A DNA stretch of 64,000 bases from Flavobacterium sp. (GTDB lineage Bacteria; Bacteroidota; Bacteroidia; Flavobacteriales; Flavobacteriaceae). The stretch spans positions 62,001 through 126,000 of the forward strand of contig JADKBW010000009.1 in NCBI GenBank assembly GCA_016714905.1, given 5' to 3'. Shown here piece by piece: positions 27,598 to 37,093 of the stretch. The position numbers were made by a program, and so were the translations under genes. Position 1 is the first letter of the stretch. Every line of letters starts with the position of its first letter. Below the pieces are notes generated by a model. That model did no database searches. It worked only from the letters and a program-made list of their open reading frames with translations, and was not told the DNA's origin.

Positions 27598-29597
27598 TTA
27601 TTCAAGTAACGACACGAATTCATTTTCGGAAAGAATCGAAATTCCAAGCTGATTCGCTTTATCTAATTTAGCAGGCCCCATGTTTTCACCCGCTACGACG
27701 TAGTTAGTCTTTGATGAAATAGAACTTCCCACTTTACCACCATTATCTTCAATCAATTGTTTTAGTTCTTCTCTCGAAAAATTTGAAAAAACACCAGAAA
27801 CAACAAATATTTGACCTTTTAGTTTGTTGGTAGCATTTAGATTCACCTTTTCTTTAATTTCGAATTGAATTCCATGCGCCTTTAATCTATTGATTATCTC
27901 TTTATTTTCAATGTTTTCAAAGAAACTTACAACGCTGGCCGCAATCCTTTCCCCTATTTCATCAACGAGCATAAGATCAAGTAAAGTGGCATGCTGCAAT
28001 GAATCTATGTTCTTATAATATTTGGCTAATTTCTTGGCCACAGTTTCACCAACATACCTGATCCCTAGTGCAAACAAAACACTTTCAAATGAAATCTGTT
28101 TTGAATTCTCAATGCCACGAATTAGGTTTTCCGCTGATTTTTGTGCCATTCTCTCCAATGGCAGAATTTGCTCTATCTTGAGTTCATATAAATCTGCGTA
28201 GTTATGAATCAAACCATTGTTATATAATAACGCAACTGTTTCACCTCCGAGTCCATCTATGTTCATCGCTTTTCGTGAAATGAAATGCTGAATTCTTCCA
28301 ATTATCTGCGGTGGACAACCATAGAAATTTGGACAATAGTGATTGGCTTCATCTGTGCCGCGGATGAGCTCATGATGACACTCGGGGCAATGTGTAATAT
28401 AAATAGTGGGTTGCGTGGTTGTATCTCTTTTACTTAGGTCGACTGCTATGATCTTCGGAATTATTTCTCCTCCTTTTTCAACGTAAACAGTATCTCCTAT
28501 CCGAATGTCTAATTTTTCGATTTGATCGGCATTGTGAAGTGATGCTCTTTTTACAATGGTCCCTGCAAGCTGAACAGGTTCGAGATTTGCCACTGGAGTA
28601 ATTGCTCCTGTTCGTCCCACTTGGTATGAAATTGAAAGTAGTTTTGTACTAACTTGTTCAGATTTAAACTTATAAGCAATGGCCCATCTTGGCGATTTTG
28701 CGGTATATCCCAATTCATCTTGGTATTGAAAAGAATTGACCTTTACCACAACACCGTCTGTTTCGTAGGGCAATTGATGACGATGACTATCCCAATAATT
28801 GATATAGTTGAATACTTCATCTAAATTTTTAGCTAGTTTGGCTTCTTTCGGCACCTTAAAACCCCAATTTCTCGCCATTTCTAAGCTCTTAAATTGCGTG
28901 TCAAATGGCAGTTGGTTTCCGATAGTAAAATATAGAAGACATTCTAAGGGCCGTTTTGCGACTTCAGCGCTGTCCTGCAACTTTAGACTTCCAGACGCGG
29001 TATTTCTAGGATTTGAATATGGAGTTTCTCCATTTCAACCAAATCTTGATTCATTTTTTCAAATCCAGCGAAGGGTAAAATAATCTCACCTCGAATATCA
29101 AACCTTTTAGGAAAGTCATTTCCCTTTAATTGTAAAGGAATAGACTTTATGGTTTTGATATTATTAGTAACGTCATCTCCCTGAAAGCCATCACCTCTAG
29201 TCACCGCTCGAAGTAATTTTCCGTTTTCGTAGGTAATACTGATTGATGCGCCATCATATTTTAATTCACAAGTGTACTCTAATTGAACACTACCCAATAC
29301 TTTTTGAATGCGATTTTCCCATTCAATCAAATCTTCTTTTGAATACGAATTGTCTAAGGAATACATGCGGTAATCGTGAGCTACCGTTTGAAAGTTCTTA
29401 GTAATCGTTCCACCAACTCTTTGCGTTGGGGAATTGTCATCAAAGTACTTCGGGTTTTGATCTTCTAATTCTTGAAGTTGTTTTAATTTTTGATCAAATT
29501 CAAAATCTGAAATGGTAGGTTGATCAAGAACATAATAATTATGGTTGTGAAGATTCAGTTCTTCCCGCAGTGCTTGAATTGTTTGTTGAATATCCAT
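27598..29597 (-). CDS. ligA: NAD-dependent DNA ligase LigA, frameshifted
   Basis: Seals nicks in replication and repair using NAD. The adenylated Lys is 113 in ELKYDGASI. DNSYSKEDL, TRGDGFQGDDVT and RFDIRGEIILP belong to the adenylation domain. ETDGVVVKVN, the four-Cys zinc finger (CPECHHEL ... YCPNFYGCP), helix-hairpin-helix region and C-terminal BRCT domain (FVVSGVFSNFSREELKQLI) follow. A lost A near 29031 (minus-strand GTTGAAATGG for GTTGAAAATGG) splits the frame. Restored, it reads NQDLVENGETPYSNPRNTAS. Length about 666 residues, normal for the family. Essential, so the break is almost certainly an error in the sequence. Confidence 0.96.
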
Positions 29598-29671
29598 GAA
29601 TCAAAAATCGGCAATTTTAGTTTGTAATTTTTTGCACTAAAATAACTAATTTTTGTCTCTATCCTTTGGAA

Positions 29672-30145
29672 TTAAGATGTAATAATCGAATTAATTTGTT
29701 GATACAATTTCCCATCGCTTAAGAAAGCGCCTTGCTGGATTAATCCGAAAATTGACACATTGCGTTCTTCAGTAAATTCTTTTTTGCCAACTTTCATTTC
29801 GATGGTTTCAGTAAACATGTTATCGCTAAGCCATTGCAATCCTTCTTTAGTCAGGAAATCTGTTTCAGGCACGAGCGATTTTAGGATAATTGACTCTACA
29901 TACGTGTCAAAACATTGAAAGAGGAAAATGTGATTTTTTGAAAAGTGCTCTAAGAATGTCGCTCTTGACAAAACGCCTTCCCAAATTAGATCAGAAAAAA
30001 CATCGAGTTCTTGTTCGGCTACTTCGGGTTTCTCACTTTTGAGTCTGTCCCACTCCGCTTTGTCGATTGATTGAGTTGCAAGGAAATTAATGAACTCTGG
30101 ATGTAGTTCTTCAAATTGTTCTTTGGTAAGCCTGGTGTATTTCAT
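29672..30145 (-). CDS. DUF6495 family protein
   Basis: A 157-residue soluble protein starting MKYTRLTKEQFEELHPEFIN. I recognise this as the conserved flavobacterial family DUF6495, which has no known function. It is acidic (VAEQELDVFSDLIWEG) and predicted mostly helical. The frame extends 55 codons upstream to 30310, but that part is the translated dispersed repeat at 30208-30287 and the rplI terminator, so the internal Met at 30145 is chosen. It lies between ligA and the ribosomal protein operon. Confidence 0.75.
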   Translation of the reverse strand: MKYTRLTKEQFEELHPEFINFLATQSIDKAEWDRLKSEKPEVAEQELDVFSDLIWEGVLSRATFLEHFSKNHIFLFQCFDTYVESIILKSLVPETDFLTKEGLQWLSDNMFTETIEMKVGKKEFTEERNVSIFGLIQQGAFLSDGKLYQQINSIITS

Positions 30146-30207
30146 TTTAAAAAGTGCCTGAGTTTTGGAGTTGCTAAGTTTCTGAGTATTGATTTTGGGT
30201 TCGAATG

Positions 30208-30287
30208 CCCTAGCCCGGATAGCAATGGAAATCCTTTTGCGACGGGGTTCGGCGCAAAAGATTGCAATGGATAGCCGGATTAGCTTC
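30208..30287 (+). repeat. Dispersed flavobacterial palindromic repeat, copy 2
   Basis: 80 bases from CCCTAGCCCGGATAGCAATG to GATAGCCGGATTAGCTTC. The core CTTTTGCG...CGCAAAAG forms a tight hairpin around a GGGGTTCGG-type loop, and the arms pair imperfectly (CCGG-TA--AT-G-AATC). Close match to copy 3 at 39384-39463. Lies between rplI and the DUF6495 gene. Confidence 0.8.
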
Positions 30288-30290
30288 AAA

Positions 30291-30317
30291 AAAAAAATCC
30301 CGACTTTCATCGGGATT
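30291..30317 (-). terminator. Terminator of the rpsF-rpsR-rplI operon
   Basis: Stem AATCCCGA (30296-30303) and TCGGGATT (30310-30317), followed on the minus strand by a run of nearly ten T. It is 20 bases beyond the rplI stop. Confidence 0.88.
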
Positions 30318-30337
30318 CAATTCAATACTATTTTAAA

Positions 30338-30781
30338 TTATGCTTTTTCAGCAATAATTTCGTAAGCCAATTCAACGATTACATCACGGTGTAAACGAAC
30401 GTTTGCAGTATATTTACCTGTACGTTTAACGATTCCGCTTGTGATGAATTTTCTATCGATAGTTTGTCCAGCTTTTTCCAAAGCTTCTGCAATGTCGATA
30501 TTCGTAATTGAACCAAAAAGTTTCTCACCTCCTGCTTTTGCAGAAATTTTGATTTCGATTGCTTTTAAAGTTTCAGCCAATGCTTTTGCATCGTTTACTA
30601 CCTTAGCTTCTTTATGAGCTTTTTGCTTTAAGTTTTCAGCCAATACTTTTTTTGCAGAAGGCGTTGCCAAATGAGCAAATCCTTGAGGAATTAAAAAGTT
30701 ACGACCGTATCCTGCTTTTACAGCAACGATATCATCTTTGAAGCCTACGTTCTGTACGTCTTTCTTTAATATAATTTCCAT
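30338..30781 (-). CDS. rplI: 50S ribosomal protein bL9
   Basis: 147 residues, full length. MEIILKKDVQNVGFKDDIVAVKAGYGRNFLIPQG is the well-known N-terminal domain (quoted to show continuity with the family), followed by the long connecting helix and a C-terminal domain ending LAYEIIAEKA. Last gene of the rpsF-rpsR-rplI operon, 15 bases after rpsR, and followed by a strong terminator. Confidence 0.97.
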   Translation of the reverse strand: MEIILKKDVQNVGFKDDIVAVKAGYGRNFLIPQGFAHLATPSAKKVLAENLKQKAHKEAKVVNDAKALAETLKAIEIKISAKAGGEKLFGSITNIDIAEALEKAGQTIDRKFITSGIVKRTGKYTANVRLHRDVIVELAYEIIAEKA

Positions 30782-30796
30782 AATTTCGCTTCTTTA

Positions 30797-31093
30797 TTAT
30801 TTTAGTAAATCAGCCACATATGGCATTAACGCTAAATGTCTAGCTCTTTTTACAGCTACTGACACTTTTCTTTGGTACTTTAATGAAGTTCCTGTTAAAC
30901 GACGTGGTAAGATTTTACCTTGTTCGTTTACGAATTTCAATAAGAAGTCTGCATCTTTATAATCAATGTACTTGATTCCAGATTTTTTGAAACGGCAATA
31001 CTTTTTAGTTTTGTTGGTTTCGATGTTTAAAGGTGTAAGATATCTGATATCTCCATCTTTTTTTCCTGAAGCGGATTGTTGTAGAGTTGCCAT
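30797..31093 (-). CDS. rpsR: 30S ribosomal protein bS18
   Basis: 98 residues. The conserved core KKYCRFKKSGIKYIDYKD, GKILPRRLTGTSLKYQRK and VAVKRARHLALMPYV is intact. The N-terminal extension MATLQQSASGKKDGDIRYLT is typical of Flavobacteria. Two bases separate it from rpsF upstream. Confidence 0.97.
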   Translation of the reverse strand: MATLQQSASGKKDGDIRYLTPLNIETNKTKKYCRFKKSGIKYIDYKDADFLLKFVNEQGKILPRRLTGTSLKYQRKVSVAVKRARHLALMPYVADLLK

Positions 31094-31095
31094 AG

Positions 31096-31437
31096 TTACG
31101 CTTTTGCTGCTTTTAATTTAGTTCTTCTTCTTTCTGCCCAAGAGATTGCGTGTTTGTCTAAACTTACAGTTAAGAAACGCATCACTCTTTCGTCACGTCT
31201 AAATTCAGTTTCAAATGCGATAAGCACTTCACCTGCTACTTTGAATTCGAATAAATGGTAAAACCCACTTTTCTTGTTTTGGATTTCATAGGCCATTTTT
31301 TTCAGACCCCAATCCTCTTTAGATATCATTTCTGCTCCTCTGGACGTAAGAAATTCTTCGAATTTGCTCACTGTTTCCTTTACCTGAACATCAGATAAAA
31401 CGGGATTTAAAATGAAAACAGTTTCATAATGATTCAT
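31096..31437 (-). CDS. rpsF: 30S ribosomal protein bS6
   Basis: 113 residues from MNHYETVFILNPVLSDVQVK, the standard bS6 start. The open frame runs 31 codons further upstream but would cross the promoter at 31470-31499, so the start at 31437 is chosen. Later motifs KMAYEIQNKKSGFYHLFEF and DERVMRFLTVSLDKHA are typical. First gene of the operon; unlike proteobacterial operons there is no priB or ssb between rpsF and rpsR. Confidence 0.96.
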   Translation of the reverse strand: MNHYETVFILNPVLSDVQVKETVSKFEEFLTSRGAEMISKEDWGLKKMAYEIQNKKSGFYHLFEFKVAGEVLIAFETEFRRDERVMRFLTVSLDKHAISWAERRRTKLKAAKA

Positions 31438-31469
31438 AATACTTATAGGTATAAATTTTAATAATTTTG

Positions 31470-31499
31470 CAAAAGTAAACATTTTTTTTAAATAAACAA
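31470..31499 (-). promoter_or_regulatory. Promoter of the rpsF operon, Bacteroidetes type
   Basis: Minus-strand TTG (31499-31497), 19 bases, then TACTTTTG (31477-31470). Both boxes and spacing fit the Bacteroidetes sigma factor consensus TTG-N17-23-TAnnTTTG. It lies 33 bases before the chosen rpsF start. Confidence 0.75.
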
Positions 31500-31606
31500 G
31501 AAAAATGCATTTTTTATCGTTTAAACGCAAAAAAAGCCGATAAAGATTAGGTTGGTTGGAAAAAACAATTTACTTTCGTCATTCCAAATCTATAATAAAT
31601 AAAATT

Positions 31607-32302
31607 ATGAAACTAAATTGTGTTGTCGTAGATGATAGCTCCATCCAGAGGATGATCATCGCAAAGTTAGTGAATAATCATCCAAATTTACACTTAATTG
31701 GTGATTTTTCAAATGCAATCGAAGCAAAAAATTGCATGTCTGTTCATACCGTAGACTTAATATTTCTAGATATAGAGATGCCAGTCATTAGCGGTTTTGA
31801 TTTTCTTGACGGTTTAAAAACAAAACCGCAAATCATTTTTATCACGTCAAAGGCTGAGTACGCTATGAAAGCGTTCGATTATGATGCAACGGATTACCTA
31901 CAAAAACCGATTGCGCTTGATCGTTTTAACGCTTCTGTAAAACGTGCAATGGATTTTCACATGTTGAAAAAAGAAAACCAAGAAGAAGAAGGAGAACACA
32001 TTTTTATTAAGAGTAATCTTAAGAAATTGAAAGTGTATACTTCTAAAATCAAATGGATTGAAGCTTTTGGAGACTATGTAAAAGTGGTAACTGAAGAAGA
32101 TAGTAATTTAGTGCTATCAACAATGAAGTCTTTTGAGAAGGATTTATCCAAAGATAAGTTCATTCGCGTTCACAAGTCATACATTATTAATATTGATAAA
32201 GTAGAAAGGTTTAATAGTAAGTTTGCCGAAATCGGGATTACAAAAATACCATTAAGTAGAAACAAGAAAGAAGATCTTGTCCGCGCTTTAGCAATAGCTT
32301 AA
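31607..32302 (+). CDS. LytTR-family response regulator
   Basis: 231 residues from MKLNCVVVDDSSIQRM, the better start; the frame extends 17 codons upstream. The receiver domain has the acidic pair Asp9-Asp10, the phospho-acceptor Asp55 in IFLDIEMP, Thr80 and Lys100 in DYLQKPI. The C-terminal half is a LytTR DNA-binding domain (IFIKSNLKKLKVYTSKIKWI, FIRVHKSYIINIDKVERF, PLSRNKKEDL). No LytS-type sensor kinase lies next to it in this window. A near-consensus promoter is visible (TACTTTCG at 31571-31578). Stop codon overlaps that of convergent priA, and a strong terminator lies 54 bases further on, inside priA. Confidence 0.92.
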   Translation: MKLNCVVVDDSSIQRMIIAKLVNNHPNLHLIGDFSNAIEAKNCMSVHTVDLIFLDIEMPVISGFDFLDGLKTKPQIIFITSKAEYAMKAFDYDATDYLQKPIALDRFNASVKRAMDFHMLKKENQEEEGEHIFIKSNLKKLKVYTSKIKWIEAFGDYVKVVTEEDSNLVLSTMKSFEKDLSKDKFIRVHKSYIINIDKVERFNSKFAEIGITKIPLSRNKKEDLVRALAIA

Positions 32303-34748
32303 TAAAAATCAACATTCACAGCAACTTTAATCGCTCTGAATTGTGAAACACTTTCAAAACTATCCAGGATTTTCTGGATAGTTTTTTTTATGACTAATAA
32401 TGATTGCTCTTGCGGTATCTTTATTAAGATTGTTCTAATATATTCATTTCTAACGCGACTTATACTTGGTTCTTCCGGCCCAAGTACAGGTAATTTTAGA
32501 TTTTGCAATAATACTTCATTTAACCAAACTGAACCTTGTTTAAGCTTTTCGTAATCTCGATGTTTCAAAGTCAGTTTAATCAATCGGTAAAAAGGTGGGT
32601 AATGATATAATTGTCTTTCATGTATTTGTTCTTTATACATCCCCACATAATCATTTCGGGTGACCTGCTGAATGGTATTGTGCGCAGGGTTATAAGTTTG
32701 AATAATCACTTTACCTTGCTTTTCAGATCTTCCGGACCTTCCCGCTACTTGCGTCAACATTTGAAAACTTCTTTCAAACGCCCTAAAATCGGGATGATAC
32801 AGCATATTGTCCGCATTCATAATACCAACCAAAGTGACATTATCAAAATCCAACCCTTTCGCAAGCATTTGGGTTCCTACCAAAATATCAATTTCACGAT
32901 TTTTGAAAGCATCAATAATTTTGTCGAATCCAAACTTACCGCGCGTGGTGTCTTGATCCATACGTCCAATTTTTGAATTTGGAAATAATGCGTTCAATTC
33001 TTGCTGAATTTGCTCAGTCCCAAAACCCTTTGTTGATAAATGAACGCTTGAACAAGAATGACAATGCGTTGGGTTTGAAATCGAATATCCACAATAATGG
33101 CATCGCAACTGATTCTTTGACTTATGAAACGTCAAACTAACATCACATTGAATACATTGAGGGACATGCCCACAAGTCATACATTCTACTATAGGTGAAA
33201 ACCCTCTTCGATTTTGAAACAAAATTACTTGCTCATTTAATGACAATGATTTTGTTATTTCATCAATAAGTGAATCACTGAAATGACCGGTCATCTTTTT
33301 CTAAAGTACTTATCTTTAAGGTCAACTAGTTCAATTTCTGGCATTTGAACATTTCCATAACGTTCTGAAATTTCAACAATTCCATACTTTTGAGATTGTG
33401 CATTACTATAAGTCTCAATACTTGGCGTAGCTGATCCTAAAAGCACTTTCGAATAATGCTTGCTCGCTAAGACAATTGCAGTATCTCGAGCATGGTAACG
33501 CGGCGCAGGATCTTGCTGCTTGAAAGTGGTCTCATGTTCTTCATCAATTATTATTAAACCTAGTTTGGAAAACGGCAAGAATAGCGCCGACCTTGCTCCA
33601 ATTACAATTTGAGCTTTTTCAGAACGCAGTTGAACTTGTTTCCATACTTCTACCCTTTCATTATTAGAATATTTAGAATGATAGACTGCTACTTTATTTC
33701 CAAAATGTAAACGAAGTCGATCTAATAATTGAGTAGTCAAGCCGATTTCAGGCAACAAATACAAAACCTGCTTGTCTTGCTGTAAATACTGTTCGATTAA
33801 CTTTATGTAAATTTCAGTCTTGCCACTTGACGTAACTCCATGTAAAAGACAAACCTCCTTTTCTTTAAATTTAGTTTGAATTTCCTCAAATGCTTTTTGT
33901 TGAAACGCACTTAATTCTAATTTTTCATCATTGATTGTGCCTTCATAATTGACTCTATCTTGTTGTATGAAGTACTCTTCAAAAATACTTTTATCAATTA
34001 AGACTTTTAGTGTGGCAGAAGAGGAATTTGATTGTTCTAATAATTGTTTTACAGAAATTGGTTTTTTATCTGTTGCTTGGAGTTGAAAATACTGCAGAAT
34101 AATCTCAGTTTGCTTTGCTCCTCTGAGTGAATCAAGAAGTGTTCGTAATTGCGCTTCAGTCTGATAAGTTTGATGTAATCGAATATATCGAATTACTTTG
34201 GGTTTATAACTTTCGACCACTTCTTCTTGAACGGATAAAATACCTTTGTCGAGCAGTTTTTGAATAATAGGAAAAACATTCTTTTTATTTAGTATCTGCA
34301 CTATGTCTTGCACCTTCAGTGAAGATTGATGGTTCAATGCTTCAAATACCAAGAATTCATCATCACTCAAAAGTGATTCATCAATAAAGTCATTAACCTT
34401 TTTCGTAATTATCGTTTCACTTTCCAATAGTAAGGCACTTGGCATAGCGCCGCGATAAACATCTCCGATAGCACACATATAATAGGATGCAATCCATTTC
34501 CAATGTTCAATTTGAATCTCATTTACAATTGGAAATTCATCAATAATCTGATGTATTTCCTTTGCTTCGTATGTTGAGGGTGAATTTTGATGCGTATCTA
34601 CAACAAGCGCAGTATATATCTTACTTTTTCCGAAAGGAACAGTAACTCGCATGCCTTTTTTTAAGAAATGAAACTCCGTCTCCGAAATACTATAAGTAAA
34701 TGTTTTCGATAATGAAAGAGGCAAAATTACTTCGGCAAAGAATGGCAT
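32299..34748 (-). CDS. priA: Primosomal replication restart helicase PriA, frameshifted
   Basis: 3'-to-5' helicase that reloads the replisome at broken forks. The N-terminal MPFFAEVILPLSLSKTFTYS is the 3'-DNA-binding domain. Walker A is GVTSSGKTEIY (about residue 305), Walker B LIIIDEEHE, followed by LLGSATPSIET. Eight zinc-binding Cys occur in CMTCGHVPQCIQCD and CHYCGYS...CHSC. The helicase C-terminal half has VGTQMLAKGLDFDNV and QVAGRSGRS. A lost A near 33298 (minus-strand TTTAGAAAAAGATG) splits the frame; restored it reads KDKYFRKKMTGHFSDSLI. Total about 816 residues, normal. Its 3' end overlaps convergently with the LytTR gene. Confidence 0.96.
32356..32389 (+). terminator. Terminator of LytTR gene embedded in priA coding sequence
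   Basis: Perfect 12-bp stem AAAACTATCCAG (32356-32367) / CTGGATAGTTTT (32374-32385) with loop GATTTT, ending in eight T on the plus strand (32382-32389). It lies within the last codons of priA on the opposite strand. Confidence 0.8.
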
Positions 34749-34781
34749 TAGTCGAAAATTAAAGATTTATTTATAAAAGAT

Positions 34782-35219
34782 TTATCCTTTTACGCGTTCC
34801 CAAAATTGCGTTCTTCCTAATAGATTGATTCCTATAAATCCTCTGACTTTCAGTTTGTCTCTAGTTTCTAAAGATAAGTTACATTTATACACTTTTCCAT
34901 GCTTTGGATCTAGAATCTTACCATCAGAGTAGCTACCGTCTTTATCTTTTTTTAGACCTCTGAGTACAATTAATCCAATAATTGGCTTGTTCTTATCGTC
35001 TCCGTCACATTTTTCACATTTGGGGTTTCTTGCTTTCGAATTTAACAATTCAATGATTCTTCCATAAATACGGTTGTGCTTCTCAAAGATCTCAATCACT
35101 GAAGTTGCTTTTCCTGTTTCATCATCAATCGTCCTCCATCGACCAAAAACCGAATGGTTTTGCGCAACAGTTACATTTGTGATTAATATCAGAAAACTTA
35201 ACAAGACCAATTTATTCAT
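34782..35219 (-). CDS. DUF2147 family secreted protein
   Basis: 145 residues with signal peptide MNKLVLLSFLILITNVTVAQ. The mature part matches DUF2147: VFGRWRTIDDETGKATSVIE, RIYGRIIEL, KPIIGLIVLRGLKKD, GKILDPKHGKVYKC and GRTQFWERV. The family is a small lipocalin-like beta-barrel found in many Gram-negatives; its ligand is unknown. The start overlaps the YihY stop by 8 bases, so the two are probably translated together. Confidence 0.88.
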   Translation of the reverse strand: MNKLVLLSFLILITNVTVAQNHSVFGRWRTIDDETGKATSVIEIFEKHNRIYGRIIELLNSKARNPKCEKCDGDDKNKPIIGLIVLRGLKKDKDGSYSDGKILDPKHGKVYKCNLSLETRDKLKVRGFIGINLLGRTQFWERVKG

Positions 35220-36134
35220 GGGATTTATGCCTTTTTAATTTATTAATAGCCGCATCCAATTCAAATCCTAACAATAAAATCATGCAATTGATCCAGATAT
35301 AAAACATCATAATCAACAGCGTACCAATCGAGCCATATAACTGATTGTATTTAGAAAACTTGATGACCCATATTCCAAAAATATAGGAGGACAAGATAAT
35401 TAAAATTGTAGTAAAGACCGAACCTATAGATATAAATGATCGATTCTTATCGTGCTTAACTCCATATCGAAAGAGTATTGAAGTAGTTATTAGTATCATT
35501 AAAATCACAAAAACATACCTTCCTAAAATGATTAGTGGTATGCGATCACTTAATACATCTTGTATAATTGTTTTCTGTATAAATACCTCAAAAACAACGA
35601 TCATAGCCACTGTTACAAGCAAAAAGAAAGTAATAATGAAATGCCAAGCGCAACAAAATACTGATTAAAAAATCCTCTTTTTATAATGACATGATGCGAA
35701 GTCTCAAAGCCACCCAAAATTGCATTAAGACCATTAGCCATCAAGAAAATAGCCATAATAAATCCAGAGGAAAGTAAACCAGAATGACTATTATTTAGGA
35801 TATCATTTACAATCGAGGCAATTGCGTCATAGGTATTGGGTGGGACACTGTCTGCAACAAAATTTAAGAAATCTTGCTGAAAGCCGTCAATTGGTATATA
35901 TGGAATTAAGTTCAGTATAAACAAAGCAAATGTAAACAAAGCCATAAAGAAACTAAAAGCGATGGCACCTGCGCGATAAGACAATGCTCCTTCCGCTATT
36001 CCTAAGCCATACAGTTCAAGTAAATCATAAAGAGATAATCCCTGCAGCCACGGCAACTTAATTCCCTGAAGCGGTTTTACAACATTTCGCAAAACAGGAA
36101 TTTTTTCAATAGAGGCTTCTATTTCTTTACTCAT
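35212..36134 (-). CDS. YihY/BrkB family inner-membrane protein, frameshifted
   Basis: About 307 residues with six predicted membrane segments. SYRAGAIAFSFFMALFTFAL and FNQYFVALGISLLLSF come before the break and GSIGTLLIMMFYIWINCMIL, typical of the family, after it. A T is missing near 35625 (minus-strand TCTTTTTGCTTG for TCTTTTTTGCTTG); restored, it reads LLLSFLLVTVAMIVVF. The family was once called ribonuclease BN by mistake and its role remains undefined. The start lies directly against the nadC stop (36135). Confidence 0.9.
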
Positions 36135-36992
36135 CTATACCGCTTTTAAACTTAAGTCCATATTATAGACAGAATGTGTTAATGCTCCTGAGGATATATA
36201 ATTCACGCCGCAGTTGGCGTACTCACGAATGGTTTTCTCATTAATATTTCCGGAAGATTCCGTTAGGCATTTCAAACCAATCAGTTTTACAGCTTTCTTA
36301 GTATCTTCAAAATTAAAATTATCAATCAAAATTCTAAAAACACCTTCGCTTTCTAGTATTTCCGCTATTTCATTTAGATTCCTGGCTTCTACAACAATCT
36401 GTAGATCGAGATTATTTTCTTTCAAAAATCTCTTAGTTTTATTGATTGCATTGGTAATTCCTCCTGCAAAATCATTGTGATTGTCTTTCAGCATAATCAT
36501 GTCATACAATGCAAAACGATGATTTTCTCCGCCGCCAATCTTTACCGCCCATTTTTCGGCAGCTCGAAATCCAGGCGTCGTTTTTCTTGTATCTAAAATT
36601 TTAGTTTCTGTTCCTTCCAATAATTTGACGAAATGATTGGTTTTCGTAGCTATTGCAGACATTCGTTGCATTGAATTCAATACCAATCTTTCCGCCTTTA
36701 AAATAGACTGTGAACTTCCTGAAACATAAAAAACAATATCTCCATGCTTCACCGTTTGTCCATCATTTATTAAAATTTCAACTTCTAACGATGGATCGAC
36801 ATGCTTGAAAATCATTTTTGCAAATTCAACGCCTGCAATTATTCCGTTGTCCTTAACTAACAACTTCGCTTTTCCTTTTGCATTCGCAGGAATACAAGCC
36901 AATGAACTGTAATCTCCAGGACCGATATCTTCCCGAATGCCGTTTTCAATAATGCCTATTAATTCTTGCTGAAATTGTAATTCTGAAATCAT
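36135..36992 (-). CDS. nadC: Nicotinate-nucleotide pyrophosphorylase (carboxylating)
   Basis: Converts quinolinate and PRPP to nicotinate mononucleotide in de novo NAD synthesis. 285 residues, normal length. Typical motifs are ILDTRKTTPGFR, KIGGGENHRFALYDMIMLKD, VVEARNLNEI and TESSGNINEKTI (the phosphate-binding end of the barrel). Followed immediately by yihY. nadA and nadB are not in the window. Confidence 0.96.
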   Translation of the reverse strand: MISELQFQQELIGIIENGIREDIGPGDYSSLACIPANAKGKAKLLVKDNGIIAGVEFAKMIFKHVDPSLEVEILINDGQTVKHGDIVFYVSGSSQSILKAERLVLNSMQRMSAIATKTNHFVKLLEGTETKILDTRKTTPGFRAAEKWAVKIGGGENHRFALYDMIMLKDNHNDFAGGITNAINKTKRFLKENNLDLQIVVEARNLNEIAEILESEGVFRILIDNFNFEDTKKAVKLIGLKCLTESSGNINEKTIREYANCGVNYISSGALTHSVYNMDLSLKAV

Positions 36993-37093
36993 TCTTGTTG
37001 TATTGATAGGCTAAAATAGGATTTATTTTGAGTATTTGAAAATATAACAACTTCATTTAAGCAAAAAAAGAACGGAGACTAATTGGTTATAAA

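Noticed and set aside
29672..30310. 55-residue N-terminal extension of the DUF6495 protein
   Set aside because: It translates the dispersed repeat and the rplI terminator hairpin. The internal Met at 30145 matches the family start.
33285..33305. Programmed frameshift in priA
   Set aside because: The break is a single missing A in an A run, as in many other genes here, and priA is not known to use frameshifting.
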